From the NCBI GenBank assembly GCA_963926475.1, contig CAWUXE010000015.1, forward strand, positions 1 to 44,640: 44,640 bases of DNA, given 5' to 3'. The stretch is from UBA2040 sp002384725. GTDB lineage: Bacteria; Bacteroidota; Bacteroidia; Flavobacteriales_D; Crocinitomicaceae. The translations under genes and the position numbers were made by a program. Below are positions 8,568 to 15,678 of the stretch, piece by piece. Under the pieces are notes generated by a model. It made no database searches and was not told the DNA's origin. It saw only the letters and a list, made by a program, of their open reading frames with translations. Each line of letters opens with the position of its first letter. The stretch's first letter is position 1.

Positions 8568-9902
8568 TCAATACTTGAAAGTATCCATAAATGCAGTTGT
8601 GAAATTTCCTTTATTGAAATCTTCGTTTTCCATCAATTTTACGTGGAACGGAATAGTCGTTTTAACGCCCTCGATGATGTATTCACCCAAAGCACGTTTC
8701 ATTTTCAAAATTGCTTCGTCACGTGTACGTGCGACAACAATCAATTTGGCAATCATTGAATCGTAAAACGGTGGAATTGTGTATCCAGCGTGAACGTGAG
8801 AATCAATACGGATTCCATGACCACCGGGGCAATGGTAATCTGTAATTTTTCCTGGAGAAGGACGGAAACCGTGATCCGGATCTTCTGCGTTGATACGACA
8901 CTGAATAGCGTGCATCATTGGGTAATAATTCTTTCCAGAAATCTTTTCGCCAGCGGCCAACTTGATTTGTTCTTTGATTAAGTCAAAATTGATGACTTCT
9001 TCCGTAATTGTGTGTTCTACTTGGATACGTGTATTCATTTCCATGAAGTAGAAATCACGGTTTTTATCGACCAAAAACTCAACTGTTCCAACACCTTCAT
9101 ATTTAACGGCTTTGGCAGCTTTAATTGCCGCTTCCCCCATTTTTTCACGAAGCTCTTCCGTCATAAAAGGAGAAGGAGTTTCTTCAACCAATTTTTGATG
9201 ACGACGTTGAATGGAACAATCTCTCTCAGATAAATGACAAGCATTGCCGAATTTATCGCCGGCAATTTGAATTTCAATATGACGAGGTTCTTCAATGTAC
9301 TTTTCCATGTACAAACCATCATTTCCAAACGCAGCAGCCGATTCTTTCCGCGCTGAGTCCCACAATTCTTCAATATCTTCTTCTTTCCAAACGATACGCA
9401 TCCCTTTTCCACCACCACCGGCAGTGGCTTTCATGATTACGGGATAAACAATTGCTTTCGCTTGTTTTTTCGCATCGGCAACATCTTTCAACAACCCAAC
9501 AGAACCTGGAATACACGGTACTCCAGCTTTTATCATGGTTGCTTTTGCATTTGCTTTGTCACCCATACCTGATATTTGCTCAGGTGTAGCGCCAATAAAC
9601 TTGATACCGTTCTCTTGACAAACTTTTGAGAATTTTTCGTTCTCAGAAAGGAAACCGTAGCCGGGATGAATCGCATCAGCATTAGTGATTTCGGCCGCTG
9701 CGATGATATTTGGTATAGATAAATAAGATTTTGCACTTTCCGGAGGGCCGATACAAACCGCTTCATCTGCAAAGCGAACAGGTAAACTGTCTTTGTCTGC
9801 AGTGGAATATACGGCAACCGTTTTAATGCCCATTTCTTTGCACGTACGAATGACGCGTAAGGCTATTTCTCCTCTATTGGCAATCAATATTTTTTTAAAC
9901 AT
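8568..9902 (-). CDS. accC: Acetyl-CoA carboxylase, biotin carboxylase subunit
   Basis: ATP-grasp enzyme that carboxylates the biotin of AccB with bicarbonate and ATP, the first half of malonyl-CoA synthesis. The 444-aa length is typical of bacterial AccC. It starts MFKKILIANRGEIALRVIR, has the glycine-rich ATP loop TAGGGGKGMR near residue 165, the ERDCSIQRRHQKLVEE segment, the metal and ATP-binding FMEMNTRIQVEH (about residues 285-297), and the C-terminal INAEDP and PPFYDSMIAKLIV blocks. It is last in the operon, 44 bp after accB, and is followed by a strong terminator. The carboxyltransferase subunits (accA, accD) are not in the window. Confidence 0.97.
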   Translation of the reverse strand: MFKKILIANRGEIALRVIRTCKEMGIKTVAVYSTADKDSLPVRFADEAVCIGPPESAKSYLSIPNIIAAAEITNADAIHPGYGFLSENEKFSKVCQENGIKFIGATPEQISGMGDKANAKATMIKAGVPCIPGSVGLLKDVADAKKQAKAIVYPVIMKATAGGGGKGMRIVWKEEDIEELWDSARKESAAAFGNDGLYMEKYIEEPRHIEIQIAGDKFGNACHLSERDCSIQRRHQKLVEETPSPFMTEELREKMGEAAIKAAKAVKYEGVGTVEFLVDKNRDFYFMEMNTRIQVEHTITEEVINFDLIKEQIKLAAGEKISGKNYYPMMHAIQCRINAEDPDHGFRPSPGKITDYHCPGGHGIRIDSHVHAGYTIPPFYDSMIAKLIVVARTRDEAILKMKRALGEYIIEGVKTTIPFHVKLMENEDFNKGNFTTAFMDTFKY

Positions 9903-9946
9903 GCCTTAATTTTTTGATTGAATATTTCTATTCGATTGTAAAAGTC

Positions 9947-10414
9947 TTATGCTGGTTCAACCAAGAACAATGGTTGGTCGTATTCAACTGGAGTTGCATC
10001 GTCAACTAAAACCTTAACGATTTTCCCTGTGATCTCTGCTTCAATCTCGTTGAATAATTTCATCGCTTCGATGATACATACTGTGTCCCCAAGGGCAATT
10101 GTGTCCCCAACATTGACAAATAAGTCTTTGTCTGGCCCTGATGAACGGTAGAAAGTTCCAATCATCGGAGATTTAATCTCAATCAGGTTCGACGCTACTT
10201 CAGGAGCTGCTGCTGGAACTGCTGGTGCCGCCGCTGGAATTGCCATCGGAGCAGGAGCCGCTGCTTGAACAATAATCGGTTGGTCGTTAATTCCACCTTT
10301 CGATTTCAATTCTGATTTGATTGTGATTTTGAAGTCCTTCTTTTCGATTTCTACTTCACTCACCTGCGACTTGGCAACGAATTTTATTAAATCTTGTATT
10401 TCTTGAATATTCAT
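9947..10414 (-). CDS. accB: Acetyl-CoA carboxylase biotin carboxyl carrier protein
   Basis: Biotin carrier of acetyl-CoA carboxylase. The 155-aa product has an N-terminal helical part (residues 1-45), an Ala/Pro-rich flexible linker (about 50-72), and a C-terminal biotinyl domain. The biotin attachment site is VCIIEAMKLFNEIEAE with K119 as the modified lysine, and the domain ends 36 residues later, as is usual. It is placed between fabH and accC, so carrier and carboxylase are made together. Confidence 0.97.
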   Translation of the reverse strand: MNIQEIQDLIKFVAKSQVSEVEIEKKDFKITIKSELKSKGGINDQPIIVQAAAPAPMAIPAAAPAVPAAAPEVASNLIEIKSPMIGTFYRSSGPDKDLFVNVGDTIALGDTVCIIEAMKLFNEIEAEITGKIVKVLVDDATPVEYDQPLFLVEPA

Positions 10415-10460
10415 TTTAGCAATTTTAATAAGCGTTTAAAAGTACAAATAATTATCTTTT

Positions 10461-11444
10461 TTAATAGGCCCACTTTAAATAAACAGCGCCCCAGGTAAAT
10501 CCTCCTCCGAAAGCCGAAAGGATAATATTGTCCCCTTTTTTCAACTGAGATTCATAGTCCCACAAACAAAGTGGCAGTGTTCCTGCAGTTGTATTTCCGT
10601 ATTTCTGAATGTTGATCATCACCTTTTCTGGAGGTAAACCCATTCGATTTGCAGTAGCGTCAATTATTCGGAGGTTGGCTTGATGAGGAACTAACCAATC
10701 TACATCATCACTAGTAAGATTGTTCTTTTCCATTATCTGAGCTGAAACTTCCGCCATGTTTGTCACGGCAAATTTGAAAACTTGTTTCCCTTCTTGCTTT
10801 ACGTAATGTAATCTTTCGTCTACTGTTTTGTGGCTTGGTGGGTTGATTGATCCACCACCTGGTTGAACCAAAAAATCAACTCCTGACCCGTCAGAATGCA
10901 GCATGAAATCTTGAAGTCCCATTCCTTCTTCGTTTGGTTCCAACAAAACTGCACCAGCACCATCACCAAAGATGACACAAGTCGTTCTATCTTCGTAATC
11001 GATAATGGAAGACATCATATCGGCTCCTACGACAATTACTTTTTTGTATTTACCTGTTTCGATAAATTGTGACCCAGTCGCCAAAGCGTATAGAAATCCT
11101 GAACAAGCTGCATTGGCATCAAAACTCCAAGCGTTGGTCATACCACACTTGTTTGTTACCAAATTTGCTGTGCTTGGGAAAGGATAATCTGCTGTTACTG
11201 TTCCAACGATAACTAGATCAATATCAAGTGGATCAATATTTTTCTTTTCCAATAGAGCGGTTACTGCACGAGCGGCCATATCCGATGTAGCACCATCTTT
11301 CATGATGCGTCTTTCTTTTATTCCCGTTCGGGATTGAATCCATTCATCAGAAGTATCTACTATTTTAGATAACTCCTCATTGGTCATCACATATTCAGGA
11401 AGATATCCGTGAACTCCTGTGATTGCTGCAGTAATTTTACCCAT
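10461..11444 (-). CDS. fabH: Beta-ketoacyl-ACP synthase III
   Basis: KAS III, which starts fatty-acid synthesis by condensing an acyl-CoA with malonyl-ACP. The 327-aa length is close to the usual 317-335. The Cys-His-Asn triad is visible: C114 in FDANAACSGFLYA, H254 in WLVPHQANLRI and N284 in QKYGNTTAGTLPL. The N-terminus (ITGVHGYLPEYVMTNEEL, then TSDEWIQSRTGIKERR) is typical. It begins 5 bp after the plsX stop, which implies translational coupling. Its primer (acetyl or branched acyl) cannot be read from the sequence. Confidence 0.96.
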   Translation of the reverse strand: MGKITAAITGVHGYLPEYVMTNEELSKIVDTSDEWIQSRTGIKERRIMKDGATSDMAARAVTALLEKKNIDPLDIDLVIVGTVTADYPFPSTANLVTNKCGMTNAWSFDANAACSGFLYALATGSQFIETGKYKKVIVVGADMMSSIIDYEDRTTCVIFGDGAGAVLLEPNEEGMGLQDFMLHSDGSGVDFLVQPGGGSINPPSHKTVDERLHYVKQEGKQVFKFAVTNMAEVSAQIMEKNNLTSDDVDWLVPHQANLRIIDATANRMGLPPEKVMINIQKYGNTTAGTLPLCLWDYESQLKKGDNIILSAFGGGFTWGAVYLKWAY

Positions 11445-11449
11445 ATTTT

Positions 11450-12388
11450 TTAATTGAATGCTGCATTGATTTTGCTCGCCAATTCAGACTGAGCGACCTC
11501 ATGTGCATGAATTATCATGTTTTTTACGGCAATATCATTCGAAATACCATGTCCGATTATCACGTTGCCTTTGACGCCCAAGATAGGAGTTCCACCGTAA
11601 TTTTCATAGTTAAATCGTTCGAAATAGTCGTCTTTGATTCCCCGTTGCTTTAACAAACTATAAATTCCTTCGGCTTCTTTGAGCACTATATTTCCTGTAA
11701 ATCCATCACAAACGATTACGTCTGCTGTGTCAGAAAATAAATCTCGTCCTTCAACATTACCTATGAAATTCATCGCTTTTTCTTCACGCAAAAGAGCATT
11801 TGTTGAAATTGTAACCATGTTGCCTTTCTGATCTTCTTCCCCTATGCTCAATAAGGCTATTCGTGGATTGTCGATCTGATAGACATTCTTGGCATAAAGT
11901 GCACCCAACTTTGCGAATAAAACCAAGGTTTCTGGTTTGCAATCGGCGTTTGAACCAACATCCAAAAGAATAGATTGCTTACCTGTGATTTGAGGGAGCG
12001 TAGATGTTATACATGGACGCGTAATCCCTTCTATTGCCCCAATTTTAAACAAGGAACCAATCAACATTGCGCCGGTATTACCCGTACTTGCAAAAGCGTT
12101 AATCTTTTCCGTGTTCAATAAATCAAACCCTACCGCGATAGAACTATTTGGTTTTGAAGAAATTGCCTTGGTGGGGTGATCATGCATTGTGATGGTGTCA
12201 GGTGCATGAATAATTTCAAAATCAGCGGGATTTGCCCCCAAAGCAGAAAGGCCACCTAAGATTTGATCTTGGTCGCCTATCAATACTATTTTACTGTCTT
12301 GCGGAAGTTGTTTTTGCGCCAATATCGCTCCCGCTATGTTCGCGTCTGGAGCAAAATCACCACCCAATATGTCTATTCCTATCCTCAT
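11450..12388 (-). CDS. plsX: Phosphate acyltransferase PlsX
   Basis: Converts acyl-ACP and phosphate to acyl-phosphate, the donor for the first acylation of glycerol-3-phosphate by PlsY. The 312-aa product begins MRIGIDILGGDFAPDANIAG, the family's characteristic N-terminus, and keeps the HDHPTKAISSKPNSSIAVG block, the ASTGNTGAML loop, DVGSNADCKPE and VCDGFTGNIVLK. It lies 22 bp after rpmF and 5 bp before fabH. The rpmF-plsX-fabH order is conserved in many bacteria and supports the call. Confidence 0.95.
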   Translation of the reverse strand: MRIGIDILGGDFAPDANIAGAILAQKQLPQDSKIVLIGDQDQILGGLSALGANPADFEIIHAPDTITMHDHPTKAISSKPNSSIAVGFDLLNTEKINAFASTGNTGAMLIGSLFKIGAIEGITRPCITSTLPQITGKQSILLDVGSNADCKPETLVLFAKLGALYAKNVYQIDNPRIALLSIGEEDQKGNMVTISTNALLREEKAMNFIGNVEGRDLFSDTADVIVCDGFTGNIVLKEAEGIYSLLKQRGIKDDYFERFNYENYGGTPILGVKGNVIIGHGISNDIAVKNMIIHAHEVAQSELASKINAAFN

Positions 12389-12410
12389 TTAAGAAGTTGT
12401 GTAATACAGC

Positions 12411-12602
12411 TTATGCTGCAACTTCTTTCTCAGCTACTACTTTACCTTTATAGTACAATTTTCCTTCATGCCAGTGAGCATGGTGGAATAAATGCGGCTG
12501 ACCAGTTGTTGGGCATGTTGCGATATTATCTGCAACCGCTTTCACGTGTGTTCTTCTTTTGTCTCGTCTCGTTTTCGAGATCTTGCGTTTTGGATGTGCC
12601 AT
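12411..12602 (-). CDS. rpmF: 50S ribosomal protein L32
   Basis: A 63-aa basic ribosomal protein of the large subunit. It begins MAHPKRKISKTRRDKRRTH, the diagnostic L32 start, and continues with ATCPTTGQPHLFHHAHWHEG and YYKGKVV. It has one cysteine rather than the four-cysteine zinc site of some L32 proteins. It lies between the DUF177 gene (23 bp upstream) and plsX (22 bp downstream), the conserved arrangement that links ribosome supply to lipid synthesis. Confidence 0.97.
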   Translation of the reverse strand: MAHPKRKISKTRRDKRRTHVKAVADNIATCPTTGQPHLFHHAHWHEGKLYYKGKVVAEKEVAA

Positions 12603-12625
12603 TTTAACTATTTATTATTCTTTTT

Positions 12626-13171
12626 TTAATTCAAATTTTTTATGATCGTCCATGGAGAAATATCATCTTCATCTTCATCATCTTCATCATCGTCCTCATC
12701 TTCATCGTCGCTATTCAAATTCACTATGTGTTTTTCCATTGCTGCCTTCATCTCCTCGTTACATTCCCCTTCTGGGTGCAATGCGCGAGACGGTAAAGAA
12801 ATAATGATAAACTCATAAATGAGATCTTTCACGTCTATTTGATATTCATCGGGATGCAAAATTGTCAGTGAATCGTCTCCGGAATCTTCTGTTCCGAAAT
12901 TGAAATACTGCATATAATCTGCATTCACGGGTACCTCCAAAGAATCTGTGCAACGATCGCAAGCCGCAACCACTTGTCCTTCAATAAAAAACTCACCAAC
13001 AAGAATGGTGTCTTTTTTATCTAAAACGAGCTTAACTTGCACGTTGGCATCCTCTATGCCTGAATATTTATACTCTTCAAAGAACGATTGAGCAATTTCA
13101 AACTCAAACTCGTGTTTGCCATTTTTTAATCCTACAAAGGGAACCGAAAAGGGACGTTTGGTGTTACTCAC
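12626..13171 (-). CDS. DUF177 (YceD-type) protein
   Basis: A 181-aa protein of the DUF177/YceD family, whose members nearly always precede rpmF and whose best-known homologues have been linked to 23S rRNA accumulation. The conserved core VVAACDRCTDSLEVPV with a CxxC pair lies near residues 73-88, followed by PDEYQIDVKDLIYEFIIISLP and an HPEGECNEEM segment. The C-terminus is very acidic (a run of D and E at about residues 156-172), a common feature in Bacteroidota members. It is first in the operon, with a TACCTTTG -7 box 20 bp upstream. No direct biochemical role can be read from the sequence. Confidence 0.88.
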   Translation of the reverse strand: MSNTKRPFSVPFVGLKNGKHEFEFEIAQSFFEEYKYSGIEDANVQVKLVLDKKDTILVGEFFIEGQVVAACDRCTDSLEVPVNADYMQYFNFGTEDSGDDSLTILHPDEYQIDVKDLIYEFIIISLPSRALHPEGECNEEMKAAMEKHIVNLNSDDEDEDDDEDDEDEDDISPWTIIKNLN

Positions 13172-13190
13172 TGTCTAAAAAATTGGAGGG

Positions 13191-13198
13191 CAAAGGTA
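13191..13198 (-). promoter_or_regulatory. -7 box (TACCTTTG) of the DUF177-rpmF-plsX-fabH-accBC operon
   Basis: The minus strand reads TACCTTTG, matching TAnnTTTG, 19 bp before the DUF177 start codon. It is the only good candidate upstream of the six tightly spaced genes; the larger gaps before accB and accC show no clear second box. Confidence 0.6.
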
Positions 13199-13248
13199 AT
13201 GATTTATTCTAAAGAATCTAAAAATTAAAGATTATTTTTAAACTTCAT

Positions 13249-14346
13249 TTACTCCATCTCCGCATTATAATTTCTTCTCTTCTCCTTTACACTAATTTTC
13301 AACGGATCTGCACTCGCATCTTTCAGCATTTTTTGCATCCTATAAATATCGATTGCCGCGTAAATCGCTGAACGCATAGATTGCGCCGAAGCTTTGTCTT
13401 GACCCGCAATATCAAAGGCGGTGCCGTGATCTGGTGAAGTGCGTACGATAGGCAATCCCGCTGTGAAATTAACACCTTGATTGAAAGCCAAAGCCTTGAA
13501 TGGTGTTAAACCTTGGTCGTGATACATCGCCAAAATAGCATCGTATTTGTGCAATGATTCTGAACCAAAAAGGCCATCTGCTGGAAAAGGACCGTAAGCA
13601 AAAATGTCTTTCGCCTTCGCTGCGTTGATGGCTGGTAAAATAGTTTCTGCTTCTTCTGAACCCATTTTCCCATTTTCACCAGCGTGTGGATTGAATCCTA
13701 ATACTGCTATTTTCGGGCGTTGAATCCCGAAATCGCGTTGTAAACTTTGGTTCAATGCTTCTATTTTTTCAGTGATTCTTTCTCTCGTCAAACTTCCACT
13801 TACTTCATTCAAAGGTACGTGGCTCGTTACCAATGCAACACGTAAATTATCAGCAATCATCATCATCAATGCTTCTGGAACACCCGACATGTCTGCTAAA
13901 TATTCTGTATGTCCCGGAAATTGAAATCCAGCTTTGGCAATTGTTTCTTTTGAAATAGGAGCAGTTACTAAAACGTCAATTTTATTTGCCGCTAAATCTT
14001 TTGTCGCACCTTCTAGGGATAGAAAAGCGTATTTGCCGCCCGTTTCGTTGATTTTACCGAACTCAATCGTCGGTTCTTCGTCCCAAACTTGGACAACGTT
14101 GATTTTTTTTGGTTTTGCTTCGCTCGCATCTTTGCAGCCGTTAAAAACGATTTCATCTCCTTGAATGGATCTACGAATAGTATTCAATGTTTTTGTCGAG
14201 CCATAAATTATTGGCGTACATCCTTGTAGAATACGGTTGTCGCTCAGTGCTTTAATGACTACTTCTGGACCAATTCCGTTAATGTCACCTAATGAAATAC
14301 CAACTTTTATATCGTGAAGGGAGCTATTTTCCTTTTCTTTTTCCAT
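13249..14346 (-). CDS. pdxA: 4-hydroxythreonine-4-phosphate dehydrogenase
   Basis: Oxidises 4-phosphohydroxythreonine with NAD(P)+ in the DXP-dependent pyridoxal phosphate pathway; PdxJ then uses the product. The 365 aa are slightly longer than the usual ~330-350 because of short N- and C-terminal extensions. Visible motifs are VGISLGDINGIGPEVVIKAL at the start and the metal-binding histidines in FPGHTEYLADM, AMYHDQGLTPFKAL and RTSPDHGTAFDIAG. The start MEKEKENSS is the only in-frame ATG before the conserved core and has a TATTTTTG box 15 bp upstream. It appears to be a separate transcript from the fatty-acid operon. Confidence 0.95.
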   Translation of the reverse strand: MEKEKENSSLHDIKVGISLGDINGIGPEVVIKALSDNRILQGCTPIIYGSTKTLNTIRRSIQGDEIVFNGCKDASEAKPKKINVVQVWDEEPTIEFGKINETGGKYAFLSLEGATKDLAANKIDVLVTAPISKETIAKAGFQFPGHTEYLADMSGVPEALMMMIADNLRVALVTSHVPLNEVSGSLTRERITEKIEALNQSLQRDFGIQRPKIAVLGFNPHAGENGKMGSEEAETILPAINAAKAKDIFAYGPFPADGLFGSESLHKYDAILAMYHDQGLTPFKALAFNQGVNFTAGLPIVRTSPDHGTAFDIAGQDKASAQSMRSAIYAAIDIYRMQKMLKDASADPLKISVKEKRRNYNAEME

Positions 14347-14361
14347 CTGGAATGTTTTTTA

Positions 14362-14369
14362 CAAAAATA
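14362..14369 (-). promoter_or_regulatory. -7 box (TATTTTTG) of pdxA
   Basis: The minus strand reads TATTTTTG, fitting TAnnTTTG, 15 bp before the pdxA ATG. The transcript leader would be very short. Confidence 0.5.
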
Positions 14370-14402
14370 AGATTCTCAGAGGAACACTCATGTTAATACC
14401 GA

Positions 14403-14435
14403 CTGAGTTTTGTGCATACTGGGATAAAAACTCAG
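14403..14435 (-). terminator. Hairpin downstream of the unknown lipoprotein gene
   Basis: CTGAGTTTT (14403-14411) and AAAACTCAG (14427-14435) can form a 9-bp stem, 63 bp after the lipoprotein stop. A small palindrome ATGCCGGCAT (14448-14457) lies beside it. No proper T tract follows the stem, so termination is only a guess. Confidence 0.35.
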
Positions 14436-14498
14436 CATTACGCAACTATGCCGGCATTATACTAACTGAATAGCAATAATAAGCACAAGATTGGTCGG

Positions 14499-15458
14499 CT
14501 AATTTCTGTATTCATATGCGAACACTTCCAAAAAGTGAAAACTGCTTTCACCCTTCATGTTTTCTTTGACATGAGCTATTTGAGTCGGTGAAAACTGCAT
14601 GTTGTTCGTGTACTTGGAAATAGTTCGGGAAAGGAATTCTTTCTCCGAAAACAAGGAATCGATATAACTCGTGCAATATCCGCGTCTATCGTATTGAAAC
14701 GAGCGTTTGGACTGAAAAGGATAGTCGATGGAGGTGATTTCGGAGATTAAATCTTTCTTGTATTCAAAGTTTTCGACGTTCGATTCCTGATTCGTGTTTT
14801 CCACCGAATACGATTTTAACGGACGAAACATACTACCCAAAATAAGCACATCCTCTGCTGCTGGGTGCAATTTTTTATTGATTCGGAATGGGCCCCAGTT
14901 CTTGTTTTCATTGATGACAAAAAGTTGTTCCGCTCTTTTTTTCAAGGTAAATTGAATGTAATCAACGCTGAGTTTTTTGACCTCGTACATCGGAATTTCG
15001 GTTGATTCCTCCTTTTTTGTTTGAAAACCATCATTCTTGACAATAGTGAACGATGCGTACCCGATTTTTTCATTCAAACTGCCATATTTTAATTGAACGG
15101 TGCTTATTACCTGGTTGTCTCGAGTTAAAACGATTTCTACAAAACTTATTTTCCCTTTTTTGTCAAATTGGTAAGTAACTGTTTTGATAGGTCGAATGGA
15201 CAAAGAATCAGATTGGTCTATTTGCAGTCCCAAAGGATAAATTTTACGGATAATCTTAGCGATTTTTTTTTCGAGAATCAGCGAATCATTAAACCAATTC
15301 GGGAAGGAATATTCTTCTTCAAAAGAGGAGAACAACAACTGATTGTTTATCATAGAATTGGGCCTATGTTTTCCAATCCCGAAATCGTTGACCTTGCTCT
15401 TATCAACGCAGGAGGCAAAAAAGAAGGAGATGAATAATATGAAGATTAGAATTCGCAT
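14499..15458 (-). CDS. Unknown lipoprotein
   Basis: I do not recognise this 319-aa protein. It begins MRILIFILFISFFFASC with a clear lipobox (FFASC, C17), so it should be lipidated and sit in the periplasm or on the outer membrane. The body is rich in charged and aromatic residues with alternating strands such as KTVTYQFDKKGKISFVEIVL, SFQYDRRGYCTSYIDSL and FHFLEVFAYEYRN, giving an all-beta impression, but I find no named motif. It stands alone between pdxA and a divergent ygiQ-type gene and has its own TATTTTTG box. It could be a lineage-specific envelope protein. Confidence 0.75.
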   Translation of the reverse strand: MRILIFILFISFFFASCVDKSKVNDFGIGKHRPNSMINNQLLFSSFEEEYSFPNWFNDSLILEKKIAKIIRKIYPLGLQIDQSDSLSIRPIKTVTYQFDKKGKISFVEIVLTRDNQVISTVQLKYGSLNEKIGYASFTIVKNDGFQTKKEESTEIPMYEVKKLSVDYIQFTLKKRAEQLFVINENKNWGPFRINKKLHPAAEDVLILGSMFRPLKSYSVENTNQESNVENFEYKKDLISEITSIDYPFQSKRSFQYDRRGYCTSYIDSLFSEKEFLSRTISKYTNNMQFSPTQIAHVKENMKGESSFHFLEVFAYEYRN

Positions 15459-15471
15459 ATAAGCAAACGTA

Positions 15472-15479
15472 CAAAAATA
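15472..15479 (-). promoter_or_regulatory. -7 box (TATTTTTG) of the unknown lipoprotein gene
   Basis: The minus strand reads TATTTTTG (TAnnTTTG), 13 bp before the lipoprotein ATG at 15458. Confidence 0.5.
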
Positions 15480-15502
15480 TCCGCAGGAAAATGAATGGAA
15501 TA

Positions 15503-15623
15503 TTAACCGCGGAGTATCGCGGAGAGTTACGCAGAGACCATGGAGGGTTTAGAGAGTTACTGATGCTCAGCGCTCTCTGCGACTTCTTTGCTTTAGTTTT
15601 CAAAGAAAACGCTTTGCGGTTAA
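15503..15623. repeat. Extragenic palindromic element with TTAACCGC ends
   Basis: A 121-bp element bounded by TTAACCGC (15503-15510) and its exact complement GCGGTTAA (15616-15623). Inside are GCGGAG, GCAGAG and CTCTGCG words in inverted arrangement around a less symmetric centre. It lies between the divergent lipoprotein and YgiQ-type genes and has no credible coding frame. A related shorter element is at 18435-18506. GCAGAG/CTCTGC-rich elements of this style are scattered between genes in various bacteria (impression from general knowledge, not checked). Confidence 0.6.
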
Positions 15624-15666
15624 TAAGACCTCAACATCTAAATTTCGCTACTGCACTCCTTTTGCG

Positions 15667-15674
15667 TACTTTTG
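15667..15674 (+). promoter_or_regulatory. -7 box (TACTTTTG) directly before the YgiQ-type gene
   Basis: TACTTTTG fits TAnnTTTG and ends only 4 bp before the GTG start at 15679. A TTTCG about 20 bp upstream (15643-15647) could be the -33 element. Transcription would begin at or next to the start codon, so the mRNA may be leaderless. Confidence 0.55.
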
Positions 15675-15678
15675 CAAA

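Noticed and set aside
8276..8578. 100-codon plus-strand frame with a hydrophobic stretch
   Set aside because: It crosses the accC terminator hairpin and enters the accC coding region. It has no promoter box, no ribosome site and no family match.
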